Part shown: positions 33,892 through 42,514 of the stretch, piece after piece
Position numbering within the stretch: position 1 is the stretch's first letter
Layout of the letters: every line of letters starts with the position of its first letter
Source: Candidatus Udaeobacter sp.
GTDB lineage: Bacteria; Verrucomicrobiota; Verrucomicrobiia; Chthoniobacterales; UBA10450
Direction of reading: 5' to 3'
NCBI GenBank assembly: GCA_013372845.1
Contig: JAALOD010000006.1
Span: forward strand, 9,630 to 63,057
DNA length: 53,428 bases
Made by a program: the position numbers and the translations under genes
Notes under the pieces: model-generated
What the model was told of the DNA's origin: nothing
The model's database searches: none
Seen by the model: the letters and a program-made list of their open reading frames with translations, nothing else

Positions 33892-36849
33892 ATGCCTGCG
33901 CAAGTTATCAAAATTAGCGGTGCCCGCCAGCACAATCTCAAGAACCTTCACGTGGAAATTCCGCGGGAAAAGCTGGTTGTTATTACCGGCTTGAGTGGTT
34001 CAGGGAAATCTTCACTCGCCTTCGACACTCTTTATGCCGAAGGCCAACGCCGCTACGTCGAAAGCCTGTCCGCTTATGCACGGCAATTTCTCGATCGAAT
34101 GGAAAAGCCAAACGTGGATTTCATCCAGGGACTTTCGCCAGCCATCGCCATCGAGCAACGCAGCGCTGGAGCTAATCCGCGATCTACCATCGCGACCACG
34201 ACCGAAATCTACGATTATCTACGGGTTCTTTTTTCGGCGGTAGGCCAGCCGCATGATCCGCTGACGGGCCAGCCGTTGAGCCGACAAACGCCCCAGCAGA
34301 TTGTCGATCAAATCCTTGCTTACGAGCCGGAGTCGAAAATCATTTTGCTGGCACCGCTGATCGAGAATCAGCCAGGGGAGTTTCGAGACATAATAGAAAA
34401 GGTCAGGCGCGAAGGATTCGTGCGCGCGCGGATCGACGGTCAAATTGTGGAGTTGGATCGCTCTGAACGGATCCGGCTCAACAAGGACAAACGGCACACC
34501 ATTGAGGCGGTAGTGGACCGGTTGGTCGTGCGTGATGGCATTCGTATCCGTCTTACTGATTCAATTGAAACTGCGTTGAAATGGGGCGGGAATCGGGTCG
34601 TCGTCCTGCGACAACGACCCGGTGATGGAGTGATGGAGAAACGGAGTAATGAGAAAATCACTACTCCAACACTCCAACACTCCAACACTCCAACGGCCGA
34701 GTGGGAGGAACAGCATTACTCCACCGATTATGGAAACGCCGCGACTGGCTTTCGAATCAGCGAGTTAACGCCGAGACATTTTTCCTTCAACAGCCACCTC
34801 GGAGCATGCCCGGCTTGCCATGGACTTGGCACCCAGTTGGTTTGCGATCCCGAGTTGATGATTTCCGATCCGGAGAAAACTCTGGCTGAAGGCGCGATCA
34901 CGCCGTGGCGGCGTGGGACGAAGCGAATGCAGACGTACTACCGGCATCTGCAAAAGGCGCTCGTGAAGCACTTTCACATCGATGAAGACCTGCCGTTCAG
35001 CGAACTGCCGGAACAATTCAAGCAAGCGCTTTACTTCGGCACCAACGGAACGCCGATCGAAATGAATTTCAGCGACAATGGTCCCGCAGGCGCGGGAAAA
35101 GTTGCAAAACCCTTCGAGGGACTGGTGCCCCAGATGCAGCGCCTATACGAGCAGACTCAAAGCGAATTCACTCGCAATCGCATTCGATCGTTCATGACGT
35201 ACGAACCATGCAAAGTATGCAACGGAGCAAGGCTCAAACCGGAAATCCTCGCGGTTACCATAAAGGATCGGCAGGCGCAGGAGTTGAACATTCATCAGTT
35301 GAGCGAGCTGACGACCGAAGCAGCCGCGCGCTTTATTGCGGCGCTCGAGCTGACTTCGCAGCAACGGGCCATCGTCCGCGACGTGGTGCGCGAAATTCAG
35401 TCCCGCCTGCAATTTCTCGTCGAAGTTGGCCTCGGTTATCTCACACTCAATCGCCAGAGCGGGACACTTTCCGGAGGCGAAGCGCAGCGAATCCGATTGG
35501 CGACCCAAATCGGCTCCGGGCTCGCGGGAGTCCTTTACATTCTCGATGAACCAAGCATTGGACTACATCAGCGCGATAATGCACGGCTGCTGGGGACGCT
35601 GTGGCGCCTTCGTGACCTCGGCAATTCCGTCATTGTGGTCGAGCACGATGAAGAAACGATACGGGCCGCTGATCATATCATCGATCTTGGTCCCGGTGCG
35701 GGTCCGCGTGGCGGCGAAATTATCGCGCAAGGTAAACTCGAAGATGTCCTGCGCGCGAAGAATTCTTTGACTGCCGATTACCTTTCCGGCCGCGCGCGAA
35801 TTTCCATTCCCAAGCAGCGCGCCAAACCGCGGTCGACCGACAAATCCGAAGGCTGGCTAACATTGGTCGGGGCGACGGAAAACAATTTGAAAGACATCAC
35901 CGTCTCTTTTCCGCTCGGTTGTTTCACTTGTGTGACCGGCGTTTCCGGCAGCGGCAAGTCCACTTTGGTGGACGACATTCTGCGACGCGCGCTGTTTCGA
36001 CGTTTCCATAATGCCAAGGATAAACCGGGCGCCCATCGGGCGATTCGCGGGGTAGAACAAATCGACAAGGCAATTGTGATCGATCAAAGCCCGATTGGAC
36101 GAACGCCACGGTCGAACCCAGTGACCTACACGGGCGCGTTCACTCCCATTCGCGAATTGTTCAGTCAATTGCCCGCAGCGCGGGTGCGCGGTTATGACGC
36201 GGGACGTTTCAGCTTCAACGTTAAAGGAGGCCGTTGCGAAAATTGCGAAGGCGACGGGCTAATCAAGATCGAGATGCACTTTTTGCCCGATGTTTATGTC
36301 GAATGCGAGGTGTGCCACGGGAAACGCTATAACCGTGAAACCCTCGAGATCACGTACAAGGGCAAACACATTGCCGATGTCCTTGATCTGACCGTGGACG
36401 AAGCGGCCCGTTTTTTCCGGAATGTGCCCAGCATTTCGGAAAAGTTAGACTCATTACTGGATGTGGGTCTCGGCTATCTGCGACTTGGTCAGGCCGGAAC
36501 GACTCTTTCCGGCGGAGAAGCCCAGCGCGTAAAATTGGCAACCGAGCTTGCCAAAAAGGCGACTGGACGCACGCTTTACATCCTTGATGAACCGACGACC
36601 GGACTGCATTTCGCCGATATCGAAAAACTGCTGCAAGTGTTAATGAAGCTGCGCAACGCAGGCAACACGGTGATGGTAATTGAACATAACTTGGAGATGA
36701 TCAAGTGCGCCGACTGGATCATTGATCTGGGGCCGGAGGGCGGCGAGGGTGGCGGCGAGATCGTGGGAGAAGGCCCACCAGAGAAGATTGCCGAGTTGCC
36801 AGGCAGCTATACCGGACAATATCTGCGGCCGTCATTGAGGAACACATGA
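33892..36849 (+). CDS. uvrA: Excinuclease ABC subunit A, with a repeat-derived insertion
   Basis: A 985-residue UvrA, the damage-recognition ATPase of nucleotide excision repair (typical length about 940). Walker A1 GLSGSGKSS at residues 33-41, ABC signature LSGGEAQRIRLATQ, Walker A2 GVSGSGKSTLVDD, and a second signature LSGGEAQRVKLATELAKK are intact. The C-terminal zinc module (CENCEGDG ... CEVCHGKRYN) is complete. In the first zinc module only the second Cys pair (ACPACHGLG) is seen; the usual first pair is replaced by STDYGNAATGF. Residues about 244-268 (GDGVMEKRSNEKITTPTLQH...) have no counterpart in UvrA and are encoded by a tandem repeat. The gene overlaps the next one by 4 bp. Confidence 0.96.
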   Translation: MPAQVIKISGARQHNLKNLHVEIPREKLVVITGLSGSGKSSLAFDTLYAEGQRRYVESLSAYARQFLDRMEKPNVDFIQGLSPAIAIEQRSAGANPRSTIATTTEIYDYLRVLFSAVGQPHDPLTGQPLSRQTPQQIVDQILAYEPESKIILLAPLIENQPGEFRDIIEKVRREGFVRARIDGQIVELDRSERIRLNKDKRHTIEAVVDRLVVRDGIRIRLTDSIETALKWGGNRVVVLRQRPGDGVMEKRSNEKITTPTLQHSNTPTAEWEEQHYSTDYGNAATGFRISELTPRHFSFNSHLGACPACHGLGTQLVCDPELMISDPEKTLAEGAITPWRRGTKRMQTYYRHLQKALVKHFHIDEDLPFSELPEQFKQALYFGTNGTPIEMNFSDNGPAGAGKVAKPFEGLVPQMQRLYEQTQSEFTRNRIRSFMTYEPCKVCNGARLKPEILAVTIKDRQAQELNIHQLSELTTEAAARFIAALELTSQQRAIVRDVVREIQSRLQFLVEVGLGYLTLNRQSGTLSGGEAQRIRLATQIGSGLAGVLYILDEPSIGLHQRDNARLLGTLWRLRDLGNSVIVVEHDEETIRAADHIIDLGPGAGPRGGEIIAQGKLEDVLRAKNSLTADYLSGRARISIPKQRAKPRSTDKSEGWLTLVGATENNLKDITVSFPLGCFTCVTGVSGSGKSTLVDDILRRALFRRFHNAKDKPGAHRAIRGVEQIDKAIVIDQSPIGRTPRSNPVTYTGAFTPIRELFSQLPAARVRGYDAGRFSFNVKGGRCENCEGDGLIKIEMHFLPDVYVECEVCHGKRYNRETLEITYKGKHIADVLDLTVDEAARFFRNVPSISEKLDSLLDVGLGYLRLGQAGTTLSGGEAQRVKLATELAKKATGRTLYILDEPTTGLHFADIEKLLQVLMKLRNAGNTVMVIEHNLEMIKCADWIIDLGPEGGEGGGEIVGEGPPEKIAELPGSYTGQYLRPSLRNT
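34621..34695. repeat. Low-complexity repeat inserted in frame within uvrA
   Basis: ACTCCAAC occurs four times in perfect tandem at 34663-34694, preceded by GGTGATGGAGTGATGGAG and GGAGTAATGAG, which are roughly complementary to it. The segment looks like an intergenic GGAGTG/CACTCC-type repeat. Translation stays open across it, and UvrA sequence resumes straight after. Confidence 0.8.
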
Positions 36850-39299
36850 GCCTCAAAAGACGCATAGGACTGATGTGCCTGATGAGCCTGCTCGCGCAAT
36901 CGGCCCGCGCAGACTTTTCCAACGAAATTTCCGAAAGCAGCGCGCCGATTGCAGATGGGGTGCCGGAAGTAGCACTCGTGCGGTTGCAGGCGTTGTTAAA
37001 TAACAATCTGCCGGAAGCCGAGTGGCAGGCGGTCGTGGAGAAGCTTGCCGAAGCGCAAATAGCTGCAAAGCAGCCAGAGAATACTCTGGTTTTGTTGGCA
37101 GATAGCCGGGTACGCGAACTATCCTGGGCAAAATTTTGGCGCGCACAGGCCTTCGCCAGCCTGGATCGATGGGGTGAAGCCCTGCCGCTTTACGAGCAAC
37201 TGGCCAACGAGGAGGGGTCGCCATTTCGCACCGCGGCGATATTTGGAGCGGCGGAAATGCTGCGTGCATTGGGAAGGCGCGACGAAGCGCTGAAGAAATT
37301 TACGCCTCTCATTCATGACAAGGAATGGGCAACGCGAGCGCAGTTGCGAGCAGCCGAATTGTACATTGAAACGGGCGATGCCGCCGGCGCGCGTCGTCTT
37401 CTTGAAGAGATGGAGCCCGCATCCGTCGCGGAACGAAGAGAACGCCGGGTGTTGCGCGGACGGCTGGAATTAATGCAGCGGCGACCTGAAAGAGCAATCG
37501 GCATTTTTCAGGGTCTCTTGAAAAGACCAGAAGGAGCTGCTCACTCCACGCTGATCGCGGCAGTCTTTGGTGTTGCGGAAGCGCAAGTGCAACTCAAAAC
37601 GCCGGAAATCGCAGACGACGTTATTGAGCAGTTTATTGATCGTCATCCAGCAGATCCGGATCTTCCTCTTCTCTTCGCGAGACTCGATGAGTTGTATCGA
37701 GAGGAACACAAACCATCCCGCAACGAGCTGGAGAGATGGGTGCGCACCCCCGAACAGCCACGACGAACATTTGCGCGATGGTATCTCGCCCGGTTCGAAA
37801 TTCGTGCAGGGCGCAGGGAGCGGGCTCGACAATTATTTACCGATCTTCGCCACACCGGCGTAAAATCTCAGGCCATCGCGCCCGCTCTGCTCGAGTTTGC
37901 AAAATTCGAAGTCGAGGACAAACACTTCGATGAGGCGATTGCGATTTTGAACGACGCGCGCTCGTTTCATCCCACGCCGTCTTTGCTTACCCAAATCGAT
38001 TTTTTATCCGCCCGGGCGCAATACCTGGCGAGGCGATTTGGCAGAGCTTCCGCGGATTTTGAACAAATCGCGCGTTCCGGTTCGCCGTGGGCAAAGGTTG
38101 CGCTTTTCAACGCGTCCACCGGCTGGCTCCAACTCGGTGACCATACACGTTTTCTGACTGATTACGGTGACCTGGAAAAATTGGGTGGCGACGAAGAGGC
38201 GCGTGCCGACCTGCGATTGGAGGAAGGCCTGGTGCAAGCGGCAAAAGGCGACGAAAAAGCGACAAGATCGCTGCAGCAGTTCATTCATGATTTTCCCAAG
38301 AATCCTCGCGTGTCGGAAGCTTTGGTCAGCCTGGCGGAACTGGCCTTTCATGCCTCGCCACCGCGCCTCGATGAAGCGCGCAAGTATCTGACTCGCGCCG
38401 CCGAGTCGCCAACGGCGGCAGCCGCGGAACGCGGGGATTATCTCGACATCTGGGTTGAGGAATCAAGTGGTGGCAACGAAGCGAAAGTTATTGAGCTTGC
38501 AAAGCGCTTCCTCGAACAACATGGAAACTCACCCTTCGCTCCGGAAGTTCGAATGAAGTTGGCTGAGCTTTATTACCGACGCCAGGACTTTGCGAACGCG
38601 CAGACGCAGTTTGAACTTATTGCGCAACAGACTCCCGGCAATTCGCTTGGTGAACAAGCCCTCTTCTTCGCGGCAGAGTCAGCAATGTCCAGCATGGGTG
38701 AACATTCGTTGGACCGGGCAATTGTTTTGTTTGATCAGGTCGTGCGGCAGAACGGCGCGCTGCGATGGGCGGCGCGCAATGAGCAGGCTGTGATTGAGCG
38801 CAAGCTTGGCAAACCCAAGGACGCTCTCGCCTTATACGATGAGGTCCTAAAGAGCGATGCCGGTCCTTCAGAAAAACGCGAGGCGCTGTGTGGCAAAGGC
38901 GACATTTTCTTTGAGATGGGCACAACCGATCCAAACAATTACCAGCGTGCGATCGAAATCTATGATCAACTCGCCTCCGACAAGGACGAGCCGATTCACT
39001 GGCGCAACCAGGCACTGTTTAAGAAGGGATTGTGTTTGGAGAAGAAAAGCGAGCGCGCCAATGCGCTTGCCACTTTTTACGAAATATTGGAGGAAGACAC
39101 GCGTCCGGATCGGCGGCGCGAACTCTTCTGGTATTACAAGGCTGGGTTTAACGCTGCGCGCCTGTTGGAGGAAGATTCGAAGTGGGAATCTGCGGCGGCC
39201 ATCTATGAGAAACTAGCTGCCGCGGGAGGGAGCCGAAGCGAAGAAGCAAAAGCGCGTCTTACCAATCTTCGCCTGGAGCACTTCCTTTGGACGGATTAA
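36846..39299 (+). CDS. Large secreted tetratricopeptide-repeat protein
   Basis: An 817-residue protein with an N-terminal signal (GLMCLMSLLAQSARADFS) and then helical repeats along its whole length. TPR-like units are visible at many places: WGEALPLYEQLANEEG, RRDEALKKFTPLIHDKEW, KHFDEAIAILNDARSFHP, KPKDALALYDEVLKSD and RANALATFYEILEED. It is thus probably a periplasmic or envelope scaffold, similar in build to BamD/YbgF-like or outer-membrane TPR proteins, but no specific family is recognised. Its ATG overlaps the uvrA TGA, so it depends on uvrA for translation, an unexpected partner for a DNA repair gene. Confidence 0.85.
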   Translation: MSLKRRIGLMCLMSLLAQSARADFSNEISESSAPIADGVPEVALVRLQALLNNNLPEAEWQAVVEKLAEAQIAAKQPENTLVLLADSRVRELSWAKFWRAQAFASLDRWGEALPLYEQLANEEGSPFRTAAIFGAAEMLRALGRRDEALKKFTPLIHDKEWATRAQLRAAELYIETGDAAGARRLLEEMEPASVAERRERRVLRGRLELMQRRPERAIGIFQGLLKRPEGAAHSTLIAAVFGVAEAQVQLKTPEIADDVIEQFIDRHPADPDLPLLFARLDELYREEHKPSRNELERWVRTPEQPRRTFARWYLARFEIRAGRRERARQLFTDLRHTGVKSQAIAPALLEFAKFEVEDKHFDEAIAILNDARSFHPTPSLLTQIDFLSARAQYLARRFGRASADFEQIARSGSPWAKVALFNASTGWLQLGDHTRFLTDYGDLEKLGGDEEARADLRLEEGLVQAAKGDEKATRSLQQFIHDFPKNPRVSEALVSLAELAFHASPPRLDEARKYLTRAAESPTAAAAERGDYLDIWVEESSGGNEAKVIELAKRFLEQHGNSPFAPEVRMKLAELYYRRQDFANAQTQFELIAQQTPGNSLGEQALFFAAESAMSSMGEHSLDRAIVLFDQVVRQNGALRWAARNEQAVIERKLGKPKDALALYDEVLKSDAGPSEKREALCGKGDIFFEMGTTDPNNYQRAIEIYDQLASDKDEPIHWRNQALFKKGLCLEKKSERANALATFYEILEEDTRPDRRRELFWYYKAGFNAARLLEEDSKWESAAAIYEKLAAAGGSRSEEAKARLTNLRLEHFLWTD

Positions 39300-39813
39300 C
39301 CGTAAGGAGCATGGTGGCCGAAAATCTCGGTTTGTTGTCTTAAAATGACGGAAAATAGGCTTGCGCAAGCATTTGAAGCGGAATCACACTTAGGCCGTGA
39401 AAACAGTAGGCAGACCAAGTCGCCTGGGCGGCTGGTCGGTCCGATGTGCAAGCGTTGTGCTTGCGCTCGCGTTTTGCGCATCGGCTGCTGCTGATCCGAG
39501 CAAGAACGTCGTGCTCCGGCCACAACCACAGCAGGTCGTCAGACCTCAAAGAAGATGTGCTACACTGTGGCGCAGGCTCCGCATTCCGCAACCTTGCGAC
39601 GGCTAGCTGCAATTCCGACCACTCATGGCGCATTGGATATTTTAGGCCACCGTAACGGGCAATAATAAACTCCCGACGATTTCGCCGGTAATGGCGTGCT
39701 GCCGGCGCGGCAGCGCGGACGGGATTACATTTTTGAGCGCCAAAGCCATGCTTGGCAGCCTCACTTTTCAGTTAATGCGCGGGCCAAATTTTACTCTACG
39801 AATGCCTTCGGAG
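39300..39813. other. 0.5-kb gap with possible remnant of a small secreted protein
   Basis: A plus-strand frame at 39397-39606 begins with a signal-like stretch (VVLALAFCASAAADPSKN) but stops after 69 codons without a domain. From about 39550 another plus frame gives MCYTVAQAPHS...LRRLAAIPTTHGALDILG before a stop, and it could be the continuation after a shift. The remaining 200 bp shows nothing I recognise. The adjacent acyl-CoA dehydrogenase gene is frameshifted right beside this gap, so the sequence here may be unreliable. Confidence 0.35.
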
Positions 39814-41591
39814 TTAAGCTTTCTGGCTTACCCAAACCGACTTCGCTGTCGCAAGCACGGACTTATCTCGTTATCCGTAAGCGCAGCGGAAATGGCGAAT
39901 CCGGCGGAATGACTGGCGCAAAACAAATCCGCAGCGAACTGGTCAGGGGATGAAGAACTTCCATTGCGTTGCGAAATTGAAGCTCGGCATCTACGACTGA
40001 GCACGCAGGTTGACGCAAAAGGTCCATCGCCGCGTTTGCGATCCGCTTCCTGGACAAGCTGCATATCAAGTATCGGCTCGCGGTAAGTAATCAGTGCGCG
40101 GTTCACAGCTACATTAAAACGCCAGATCAGCCGACCAAGTTGATTGGCAAACCATCGCAGCTCGGCGCTGTGTACTGGAATCTCGGGGACCCGCACGGTG
40201 GCGCCAAGTCGCTGCTTGCCAGCTGCCCACGCTTTCGCGATGCCCCGCTCCCGTGTCGGTTTCATCATCGTGTCGTAGATTTCCTTGAACTCCATGCCCG
40301 GTCCACGCATCCCCACCAGTGCGACAAACGAAGTCAGCACTTCATTCGCGCCTTCGCCGATCTGGTTAATGCGTGCATCGCGCATCATTCTCTCCAGCGG
40401 AAGATCGACAAAATACGCAGAGCCGCCATAAATCTGAAATACGTCGTTGATGCACTCCCAAAGCCGCTCGGTCGTAAACACTTTTAGCATCGCCGTCTCG
40501 AGCATGTAATCCTCCAGCCCGCGATCGATTAGCGCCGCGGTGATCGTGGTCATCGCTTCCATCGCGTAAGCGTCCGCCGCGATGCGCGCGATTTTCTTTT
40601 GGACCAGGTGAAAATTACCGAGTGTTTTGTTGAATTGTTTGCGCGTGTTTGCGTGTTCGATCGCCAGACGCAAACAAGTCTTGGCTGCACCGGTGCAGCA
40701 TGCGCCGAATGTTGTGCGTCCGAAATCGAGGACGGTCAGCGCGACCTTGAGGCCTTTGCCCGGCGGGCCGAGAATATTTTCCTTGGGAACTTTGACGTCG
40801 CGCAACGCGAATCGACCAGTCGCCGTGCCCCGGATTCCCATCTTCGGCATCCGCGCTTCTAGCATTTCGAATCCGGGCATGTCCGGTGTGACCAGGAATG
40901 CCGTGATCGAGGTCTTGTCCGACCGGGGCACCGGCGTGCGCGCCATCACGGTCAGCACATCGGCGATTGCAGCGTTGGTGATGTAGCGCTTTTCACCGTT
41001 CAGAACGAAATGCGAGCCGTCTTCGCTCGGTCGCGCTTGCATTTGCACGTTCGCCGCATCCGATCCCGCTTCCCTTTCGGTCAGCGCAAATGCGCCGAGT
41101 TGTTCGCCGGTCGACAATTTTGGAAGCCATCGCTGTTTTTGCTCGTGCGTTCCAAACAGTAATAACGCGCGAATTCCAATAGAGTGGTGCGCATTCACAA
41201 AAACGGAAGTCGATGCACAGCGGCGGCCAATTTCTTCCAGGATTTTGCAGTTGGCCATTTGCGAGAATCCATGCCCGCCATATTCCTTAGGCGCAGTCAT
41301 GCCGAGCACGCCAACTCGGCCGAGTCCATCAATCACGCTGCGCGGTATATCCGCTTTTCGGTCGACTTCCGCAGGATCGAGATGCTCGTCCAGAAATTGG
41401 CGAAGCTCGGTAAGAGCTCCGTCCAATTCGACCTGTTGCGCCGCCGGGATGCGCGGATACGGCATTACCCAATCGGCAACGAAATGGCCTTGGAAAAGAC
41501 CTTTGGCAAAACCGAGCGCCTGCGGACCTGCAAAAAGCAGTTCCTCAGCTTGTTGGATTTCTTTCTGTCGCTGCGCGTCGAGCTTGTTCAT
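39814..41591 (-). CDS. Acyl-CoA dehydrogenase (long C-terminal extension), 3' end frameshifted
   Basis: An FAD-dependent fatty acyl-CoA dehydrogenase of the VLCAD/ACAD9-like size class. Intact parts: LGMTAPKEYGGHGFSQM, the FAD/substrate segment GAFALTEREAGSDAANVQM, NGEKRYITNAAIAD, GRTTFGACCTGAA, and the catalytic Glu region RINQIGEGANEVL. Beyond DMQLVQE (near 40050) the frame fails: good family-like pieces alternate between frames (RIANAAMDL, FASTCVLSR, VDAELQ, SSSPDQFAADLFC, then KSVLATAKSVWVSQKA ending at a TAA at 39814-39816). I count at least four indels within about 220 bp. The ORF track ends at 39828 in the wrong frame. The catalytic core is unaffected. Confidence 0.85.
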
Positions 41592-41707
41592 TCAGGTTGT
41601 ATCCGGCCAAAGCCGGTAGGTGCGCGCGCACTGTAGCCATGCGCGCCCGCATGTCCAATCAAACGCAATTCAATCCGATTATCCAGCCGAATGGCTAGTA
41701 GTTAAGC

Positions 41708-42514
41708 TCACGTCTGAAGCTGGCTAAGCGCCGGAATTCGATAAAGGCGAAGTTCTTCCTCAGTCAACTCTTCAGATGGGACAAGGTGATAGTGGCGTTC
41801 TGTTCTGACGCGGACGCCGTCTGGCGCTGTTTCAAACTCAAACAGCGCGATTAGGTCGGACTGAATAAACTGCGCGCCCAACGGTCGGCAGATTGCCTCT
41901 TTAAACTTCGCAGCGCAAACGGCGATATCCTGCTCAATTTGAACCACGCTCATCCGATCTCTGCCGCCTTTTGCCTGGACTGGAATCACGTAATGAGCAC
42001 CTTGTCGATCCACGCCGACATAGACTTCGTCAGTTTCGACTTGCCCGAGGCTTGGAACGCTTGTGCGCAAATGACTCTGAAGTGAGTAGCAGGTGACGCC
42101 AGTGAAGATGTCAATCAGCCGATTGTAACGAAGCTTTGCAAGAAGCGCTTGTTCATCGTTAAGCGCGTATTTGACGATCATCCCCGGCGTTGCATCCGGC
42201 ACTTTAATTCGCGAAAGCGCCGGATTGGGTGCAATCGCCCATTTGGTAACTAAAACAAACTGATATTTGCTGCGTCCGACCGGCCGAATGATCCATTCTT
42301 TGCCTTTAGGAGCGTTGTGGGTGATCGAATGCGGCAACGCAACGCGGTACCGAAAGCTGTAAATTAAATCGCCAAGATTTTTCGGAATTTCGATCCCGAG
42401 GCGCTTAGCCATCGCGGGAATTTCTTCGCGCTCGAAAGTGACTTCCGTGGTGCCCCGCTTGTAATGTGCGAGAAATATTCGTTCGATCAGTTGCTCGTAA
42501 CGATTGCGAGCCAT
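41708..42514 (-). CDS. Type II restriction endonuclease-like protein, PD-(D/E)XK fold
   Basis: A 268-residue protein. Its centre reads GQVETDEVYVGVDRQGAHYVIPVQAKGGRD, where Asp162/Glu163 and Gln180-x-Lys182 fit a PD-(D/E)XK nuclease core with Gln in place of the middle acidic residue. A helix with VVQIEQDIAVCAAKF follows, as in such nucleases. The N-terminal part (YEQLIERIFLAHYKRGTTEVTF) may be a DNA-recognition region. The start overlaps the stop of the DNA methyltransferase by one base (TAATG), so both are co-translated. Together they make a restriction-modification pair; the target sequence is unknown. Confidence 0.8.
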   Translation of the reverse strand: MARNRYEQLIERIFLAHYKRGTTEVTFEREEIPAMAKRLGIEIPKNLGDLIYSFRYRVALPHSITHNAPKGKEWIIRPVGRSKYQFVLVTKWAIAPNPALSRIKVPDATPGMIVKYALNDEQALLAKLRYNRLIDIFTGVTCYSLQSHLRTSVPSLGQVETDEVYVGVDRQGAHYVIPVQAKGGRDRMSVVQIEQDIAVCAAKFKEAICRPLGAQFIQSDLIALFEFETAPDGVRVRTERHYHLVPSEELTEEELRLYRIPALSQLQT

